DNA from: Candidatus Binatia bacterium
Lineage (GTDB): Bacteria > Desulfobacterota > Binatia > Bin18
Assembly: GCA_022826945.1 (NCBI GenBank)
Contig: JAJDTY010000073.1
Span: forward strand, 62,001-126,000
Direction: 5' to 3'
Length of the DNA stretch: 64,000 nucleotides
Made by a program: the position numbers and the translations under genes. Below, piece by piece: positions 59,860-64,000 of the stretch (the first letter of the stretch is position 1; each line of letters starts with the position of its first letter). The notes beneath the pieces were generated by a model. It had not been told where the DNA came from, ran no database searches, and was given only the letters and a program-made list of their open reading frames with translations.

Positions 59860-60729
59860 ATGCGTCATATCGCCGCTGTCGTAAGTCTGTTCGTTTTGTT
59901 TCCGTCATACGTCACCGCTGAACAGATCAGTGTCGCGACCTGGAACATCCAGCATCTCTCAGAACGTGGAGAGAGGAAGCGCACGCCCGAGGACTACACG
60001 CGGTTGCGTCAGATTGCAGAGAGTCTGGAAGCCGATGTCATTGCGCTCCAAGAAGTGGATGACGACTTTGTCGGGAAGGTATTCGATCCCGCTATCTACT
60101 ACCTCGAACTCTCCGGTCGGGACAGCGCGCTGAAGACCGGATTGGCGATCCGCCGGGGCGTCCAATACGAACGCAAGGCCGATGTCACCGCCTTGGACGT
60201 GGGGGACCTCCGGTACGGGACCTACATCGAGCTCCAGGTCGGACCCCACCGTATCGACGTGCTCAGCATTCACCTCAAGTCCGGCTGCTTCAGCCATAAA
60301 GAGGATGAAAGAAGCGCGGCTGAGAACGCGTCTCAAAGACTCAGGACCGCCTGTCGCAAGCTCACTGAGCAAGTGCCCATTCTGGAAGACTGGATCGACA
60401 AGCGATTGCAGGCCGGGCAGGCGCTCCTGGTCCTCGGTGATTTCAACCGGCGTCTGACGCTGGAGAATGACCGCGTGTGGCGTGAGATGGCCGACGGAGA
60501 GCCAGGAACGATCACACTAGCCACTGCGCACACGAAACCACGCTGTTGGGATGGCTACTACCGGGAGTTCATTGACCATATCCTCGTTGGTCCGCAGACG
60601 GCGCAATGGCTGTCGAGTTTTCAGGAGGTGGTCTTTAGCGAGGCAGCAACACAGGAAGGGCGTGCTGTCTGGGAGGATCGACTATCGGATCACTGCCCGC
60701 TGCGGGCGACGTTCAATGTTGAGGAATAA
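59860..60729 (+). CDS. Secreted endonuclease/exonuclease/phosphatase-family protein
   Basis: 289 residues with a signal peptide (MRHIAAVVSLFVLFPSYVTA). Catalytic features of the EEP fold: VATWNIQHLS (Asn), IALQEVDDDF (metal Glu), VLSIHLKSGCF (His), LVLGDFNRR (Asp-x-Asn), EFIDHILVG and LSDHCPLRATF (final Asp-His). Activity may be on nucleic acid or phospholipids in the periplasm. Divergent from the oxygenase gene by 213 bases, which hold only intergenic sequence. Confidence 0.88.
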   Translation: MRHIAAVVSLFVLFPSYVTAEQISVATWNIQHLSERGERKRTPEDYTRLRQIAESLEADVIALQEVDDDFVGKVFDPAIYYLELSGRDSALKTGLAIRRGVQYERKADVTALDVGDLRYGTYIELQVGPHRIDVLSIHLKSGCFSHKEDERSAAENASQRLRTACRKLTEQVPILEDWIDKRLQAGQALLVLGDFNRRLTLENDRVWREMADGEPGTITLATAHTKPRCWDGYYREFIDHILVGPQTAQWLSSFQEVVFSEAATQEGRAVWEDRLSDHCPLRATFNVEE

Positions 60730-60859
60730 ACCGCTCCCTCCTTGATTAGGACACTCACATCCCACATCAGGACCGATGCCACCAAATGAGGACAGCGCCT
60801 GACCAGTTGTCCTCATTGACCATCACCCCTACAATCCTACCGACTATAAGGAGGACGGC

Positions 60860-62272
60860 TTGGGCTCTCATATTGCGCCACTCAAAACCGCGGACCTGCC
60901 GCCGCGGACCCGCTCGTTCTGGCAGTTAGCTGGGCCGGGGGCTGTCCTGGTCGGTCTTTCCATAGGCGCCGGCGAACTGGTGATGTGGCCGTGGATTACG
61001 GCCAAATTTGGGGCCAGCATGATCTGGGCCGCGGCGCTGGGGGTCTTTCTGCAACTCTGGGTCAACTTGGAGATTGGCCGCTGGACCATTGTCACCGGCG
61101 AAGCGCCGTATACCGGCTTTGCCCGGGTCTGGATGGGCTTTATTTACATCCTATTGTTTCTGACTTTTGCCGGACTGTTTCTGCCCGGCTGGGCGCGGGT
61201 TTCCGGCGCGGCCCTGAAGGGCCTGATTTTCGGACCGGACGGCCCCGGAGCGGACTGGATGTGGACCGGCCTGACCTTTGTGTTGATCGCCGCCATGCTG
61301 TTTGGCCCCAAAGTCATGTACCAGGCTATGGAGCGGATCGTCATCGGCATGGTTGTCTTCATTACGTTGGGGCTGATTTTTGTGGCCTTCCAGGTCGGAA
61401 CAATGGAACATGTTTCCGAGATGGCTCGCGGACTGGTGAACTTCGGCCACATCGAACTGACGGAGGATTTCCCCTTCAGCCGCTTTTTCGGGGCCGTGGT
61501 GTTCGCCGGTGCCGGTGGGGCTGGCAACCTGTGGTACGCCTTTTATCTGCGTGACAAAAATATCGGCATGGGGGCACGTATGCCGCAGCTCCAAAATCCG
61601 TTGCGGGGCGGGTCGAACGAAGAGGAGGCAACCGGCTATCTGTACCCGGAGACGGAAGCCAACCAGCGCGCCTTCAAAGGCTGGTTTTGCTGGATACGCC
61701 TGGACCAGTGCCTGTTCTTTTGGGGGCTGAACAGCTTCACCATGTTCCTGTTCATGTTCGGGGTGCTGTGCGTCTTACGCCCCAGCGGCGTCGTTCCGGC
61801 CGAGGGGCGCATTATCTGGGATATGTCGCTGATTCTGGAAAACTCCATGGGCGCGGTGGGGCATTATCTCTTTCTGGCGATCGGCATGGCCACGCTCTTC
61901 AGCACGCAGTTGGTCAGCGTCGACGGCAACGCCCGTGTCTGGTCCTATATTATTCGCACCTCCTTCCCGTTCGGGGCGAAGGTCGACCAGGCCAAATTAT
62001 ACATTCCCTTTGCCGTGCTTTTTATGGTCGCCGGTACGGTCAGCACCTGGTTTTTTGAGCGTTTTGCCGTCACCGGCCTGGGCTTTCTGTTCAACGCCGC
62101 TCTGCTCAGCGGTCTGACCATGGCCCTGTACGTGCCCTTGATGCTGTATATGAATCTGCGGAACTTACCACCCTCGGCCCGACCGGGGCCGGTGTCGATT
62201 GTCATGATGCTCATCGCGTCCGTGGTATACGGCAGCTTTGCGCTGTACTCGCTATGGGTCACGATTTTCTAA
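60860..62272 (+). CDS. Nramp-family transporter-like membrane protein
   Basis: TTG start at 60860 with AAGGAGGA upstream. 470 residues and about 11 transmembrane helices. The first helix has GPGAVLVGLSIGAGELVMWPW, the position of the metal-binding DPGN of Nramp. The Asp and Asn of that motif are missing here, so it may be one of the Nramp-related carriers that move something other than manganese or iron. WYAFYLRDKNIGMG and LFSTQLVSVDGNARVWSY follow. Confidence 0.8.
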   Translation: MGSHIAPLKTADLPPRTRSFWQLAGPGAVLVGLSIGAGELVMWPWITAKFGASMIWAAALGVFLQLWVNLEIGRWTIVTGEAPYTGFARVWMGFIYILLFLTFAGLFLPGWARVSGAALKGLIFGPDGPGADWMWTGLTFVLIAAMLFGPKVMYQAMERIVIGMVVFITLGLIFVAFQVGTMEHVSEMARGLVNFGHIELTEDFPFSRFFGAVVFAGAGGAGNLWYAFYLRDKNIGMGARMPQLQNPLRGGSNEEEATGYLYPETEANQRAFKGWFCWIRLDQCLFFWGLNSFTMFLFMFGVLCVLRPSGVVPAEGRIIWDMSLILENSMGAVGHYLFLAIGMATLFSTQLVSVDGNARVWSYIIRTSFPFGAKVDQAKLYIPFAVLFMVAGTVSTWFFERFAVTGLGFLFNAALLSGLTMALYVPLMLYMNLRNLPPSARPGPVSIVMMLIASVVYGSFALYSLWVTIF

Positions 62273-62295
62273 AGGTGACGCGAACTTTCGTCGCG

Positions 62296-62709
62296 TCAAC
62301 GTGGCGTTGACGGCGGCTGTCGTAGCGAGGGGAAGGCGAAGCGCGGCGAAGGCTGTGACAATTGATCATGCCAGCGATCTTTCCCATCCAGAAGAGCGAG
62401 AATCGTTCCTGTATCAATGGTCCGTGTGTGCGCATGTCGCTCTCGAATTTTTTGACGAACCCGCTCTTTTGCCTGTGTTGCCAGATCGGGGTCTCCACTG
62501 CTCAGCGTGCCGAAACACTCTTGGGCGGCGGAGTGTAAACGCTGCTGTTGTTCGTCCCCCCCATTGAGCGAGGAAGATTCTTGCAACCACTTGCGCACAA
62601 TAGAGTCAAGCAATTGGGCAACGCTGGTCTTTTCGGTCCGAGCGACTTGTTCGAGGGCACTTTTCAAGTTGGTGTCCACCCGCCGGCTATACACTTCTGT
62701 CTTGTTCAT
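62296..62709 (-). pseudogene. Antitoxin-like protein fused to a truncated PIN toxin start
   Basis: From ATG 62709 the first 75 residues resemble an RHH/VapB-type antitoxin (MNKTEVYSRRVDTNLKSALE, TSVAQLLDSIVRKWLQE). After KERVRQKIRERHAH the same frame continues TIDTGTILALLDGKDRWHD, the N-terminal strand-helix of a PIN domain, then ends in unrelated residues overlapping a hairpin near the Nramp stop. It looks like a decayed antitoxin-toxin pair merged by a small indel and truncated downstream. Confidence 0.6.
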
Positions 62710-62806
62710 GCACGACAGTGTAGTGCACCATCGGTGAGGGGTCAAAAAGGGATTGGTGTGGGTACTGGGCTAATTAGCCAGTGCAAATTGAAAATGTCCA
62801 GTTGGT

Positions 62807-63043
62807 CTATTTCTTCCAGAATTTGGGCCCTGATATTCTTCCCTCGTCATATCTCTTTGTCTTCGGCTCCGGTGTCCCCTCAGGGAGCGGGCTGAATCTG
62901 CTCTCCCGCTCGGATGGACAGCGGCCCTCCGGCCCGAGTAGGACCGGGGCACAGCCGAATCCGCCCGGCTCTTCAGTGGGGAAGGGCGTGCAGGCGCTCG
63001 AGACGAACACGAGGCTCAGCAGCAGGGCGGCAGGGCTGTTCAT
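62807..63043 (-). CDS. Small lipoprotein, unknown function
   Basis: ATG 63043 follows a very strong GGAGGAGAGAA. The 78-residue product begins MNSPAALLLSLVFVSSAC, a classic lipobox (SSAC with Cys18), then PTEEPGGFGCAPVLLGPEGRC and a Lys/Pro-rich tail. The longer open frame to 63160 is ignored. A second pair of Cys residues may form a disulfide. No family recognised. Confidence 0.55.
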   Translation of the reverse strand: MNSPAALLLSLVFVSSACTPFPTEEPGGFGCAPVLLGPEGRCPSERESRFSPLPEGTPEPKTKRYDEGRISGPKFWKK

Positions 63044-63214
63044 TTCTCTCCTCCGGCCTCCTTGTAGCACCCGCAGCCGCGGCGGCCACGCCACCGGGGG
63101 GCACCGGGGGCCGCCGCCCCCCGGTCGTTGGCGTTTGGCCCCTTCCAAGCAACACGTCAATCCGAGGCCCGACGGAGGTGCCCGCCTTTGTCCGGTATTT
63201 GTTCAACTTGGTTT

Positions 63215-63243
63215 GGCCGCCCCAGATACCAACGGGGGCGGCC
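63215..63243. terminator. GC-rich 9-bp hairpin
   Basis: GGCCGCCCC (63215-63223) pairs exactly with GGGGCGGCC (63235-63243). It lies in the gene-poor stretch 63044-63532, upstream of the small lipoprotein on its strand. Its function is uncertain; it has a short GGCTTT tail on the plus strand. Confidence 0.4.
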
Positions 63244-63390
63244 GGCTTTCCGGTACTACCCTAAGCAGAACCCTCTCATCATGGTTAGGTACAAAGACGG
63301 CAACTTTACCGTTCAGAGCTCCTGCAAAGACATCCTCTGGATCATCCCCGCTTGTCACTTGCGGCTCTAGCACCCAGTAAACTTGTCACA

Positions 63391-63420
63391 TTGTCCAGTT
63401 CACGTTCAAATTGTCCAGTT
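63391..63420. repeat. Direct repeats TTGTCCAGTT, with a third partial copy at 62795-62803
   Basis: TTGTCCAGTT occurs at 63391-63400 and again at 63411-63420, twenty bases apart, with a TGTCCAGTT copy 600 bases earlier. This spacing recalls multiple end-repeats of IS21-like elements, but no transposase gene or fragment was seen between them. The 63044-63532 stretch has no gene I can support. Confidence 0.5.
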
Positions 63421-63532
63421 AGGGCTCAAACTAGTTCAGTACCCTGGTGTGACCCGGCTAACGTGAGGAAGTAGGTTGCGGGGCACAGCACTTCTGGGTA
63501 GAAGTTCCTCACTATATTGTCTGGAGGTCGAT

Positions 63533-63595
63533 ATGTCCCTGCTGATAAAAATGGCCGGACTCCTGCTGCTCTCTTTTGGTGGGATCATCTGCTGA
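63533..63595 (+). CDS. Possible 20-residue hydrophobic peptide
   Basis: ATG 63533 has GGAGG seven bases upstream and encodes MSLLIKMAGLLLLSFGGIIC before TGA. A single hydrophobic helix with C-terminal Cys. It ends 30 bases before the SDR gene, so it may be a leader peptide or a chance ORF. Confidence 0.35.
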   Translation: MSLLIKMAGLLLLSFGGIIC

Positions 63596-63625
63596 GTCTG
63601 CACGGACGGCGAGAAAGGAAAGAGT

Positions 63626-64000
63626 ATGGCTGGACCTGTGTGTTTGATTACTGGCGTGGGCCCTGGAACCGGAGCATCACTTAGCCGCCGCTTTGCCCAA
63701 GGCGGCTATCGCGTAGCCATGCTGGCCCGGACTCAGGAGCGTTTGTCGCAACTGGAAAAAGAAGTTGTAGGCTCTCGTGGCTATGTGTGCGACGTGTCTG
63801 AGGAGGCCGCCGTCAACGCCACGGTCACTCGGGTGAAAGAAGAAATGGGCGCGCCCGAAATCCTGATCCACAATGCGGTGGGCGGCGCGTTCGGCACCTT
63901 TCTCGAAATCGATCCACAAACGCTGTCCGATAATTTTCAGGTCAATACGATGGGGCTGCTGTATCTGGCCAGAGCAGTCGCTCCGGACATGATCGAAGCC
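63626..64000 (+). CDS. Short-chain dehydrogenase/reductase, N-terminal part
   Basis: ATG 63626 follows GAAAGGAAAG and the frame is open to the window edge, giving 125 residues. CLITGVGPGTGASLSRRFAQGGYRVAMLAR is the SDR cofactor-binding motif (G-x-G-x-G-x-x-x variant), followed by YVCDVSEEAAV and ILIHNAVGGAFGTFLEI (N-A-G-like N-A-V-G) and NFQVNTMGLLYLARAV. The catalytic Ser-Tyr-Lys lies outside. NAD(P)-dependent; substrate unknown. Confidence 0.88.
   Translation, partial: MAGPVCLITGVGPGTGASLSRRFAQGGYRVAMLARTQERLSQLEKEVVGSRGYVCDVSEEAAVNATVTRVKEEMGAPEILIHNAVGGAFGTFLEIDPQTLSDNFQVNTMGLLYLARAVAPDMIEA

Noticed and set aside
62973-63206. 77-residue minus-strand frame upstream of the small lipoprotein
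   Set aside because: Low-complexity Gly/Pro/Ala composition and no ribosome site at its ATG; overlaps the well-supported lipoprotein start.
1-64000. tRNA, rRNA or riboswitch genes
   Set aside because: I did not see cloverleaf ends, rRNA signatures or known riboswitch cores while reading; a covariance search (tRNAscan, Rfam) would be needed to be certain.

Overview
The window reads as chromosome from a high-GC, Gram-negative, free-living or host-associated bacterium. The evidence is an OmpA-type lipoprotein, several Sec and lipoprotein signals, Lon, strong Shine-Dalgarno sites (GGAGG) and densely packed genes. The abundance of luciferase-like flavin enzymes, amidohydrolases, Rieske and non-heme iron oxygenases is typical of uncultured marine, soil or sponge lineages (for example Tectomicrobia/Entotheonella-like or deltaproteobacterial-like groups). 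That placement is inference only; there is no rRNA or other phylogenetic marker gene I would rely on. I see no rRNA or tRNA genes.

Layout. 1-11.7 kb is mostly housekeeping: start of an M16 peptidase, an OmpA lipoprotein with a 28-proline run, phosphoglycerate kinase, Lon, a HAD hydrolase, a TIGR00725/LOG-like protein, a flavin oxidoreductase, a DUF1329-like secreted protein, and archaeal-type NMN adenylyltransferase and phosphoglycerate mutase. 11.8-12.2 kb is a repeat-rich gap with one isolated type I-E-like CRISPR repeat, a 39-residue membrane protein and a palindromic element. 13.1-18.2 kb is a one-direction catabolic cluster (LLM flavin enzyme, Rieske oxygenase, small protein, SnoaL-like protein, formamidase, possible ATC hydrolase). 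18.3-22.3 kb holds small proteins, an LRAT-like and a SET-domain protein, an aminotransferase, MsrA and a metallo-hydrolase. 22.3-38.3 kb is accessory metabolism: N,N-dimethylformamidase-like large and small subunits, zinc alcohol dehydrogenase, molybdopterin oxidoreductase, oxygenases and amidohydrolases. 38.3-39.8 kb is a gene graveyard (Tn3 transposase remnant, aldo/keto reductase and lipase fragments).

The centrepiece is 42.5-52.0 kb: eight consecutive minus-strand genes that together supply every subunit of the N-methylglutamate pathway (mgsA-mgsB-mgsC-mgdB-mgdC-mgdD-mgdA-gmaS), which turns methylamine into a one-carbon unit and ammonia bound in glutamate. With the dimethylformamidase-like pair, formamidase, alcohol dehydrogenase and molybdo-enzyme upstream, the region suggests growth on, or nitrogen scavenging from, N-methylated amides and amines. 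The step from dimethylamine to methylamine is not obvious in the window.

52.1-52.9 kb has a type II toxin-antitoxin pair whose PIN toxin carries two amber codons. 52.9-59.7 kb contains an M55 peptidase, a polysaccharide-deacetylase-family protein and a second C-N catabolic cluster (LLM enzyme, amidase, cytosine-deaminase-like amidohydrolase, isopenicillin-N-synthase-like oxygenase). 59.9-64 kb has an endonuclease/phosphatase-family protein, an Nramp-like transporter, a decayed antitoxin-PIN locus, a small lipoprotein, repeat-flanked non-coding DNA and the start of an SDR.
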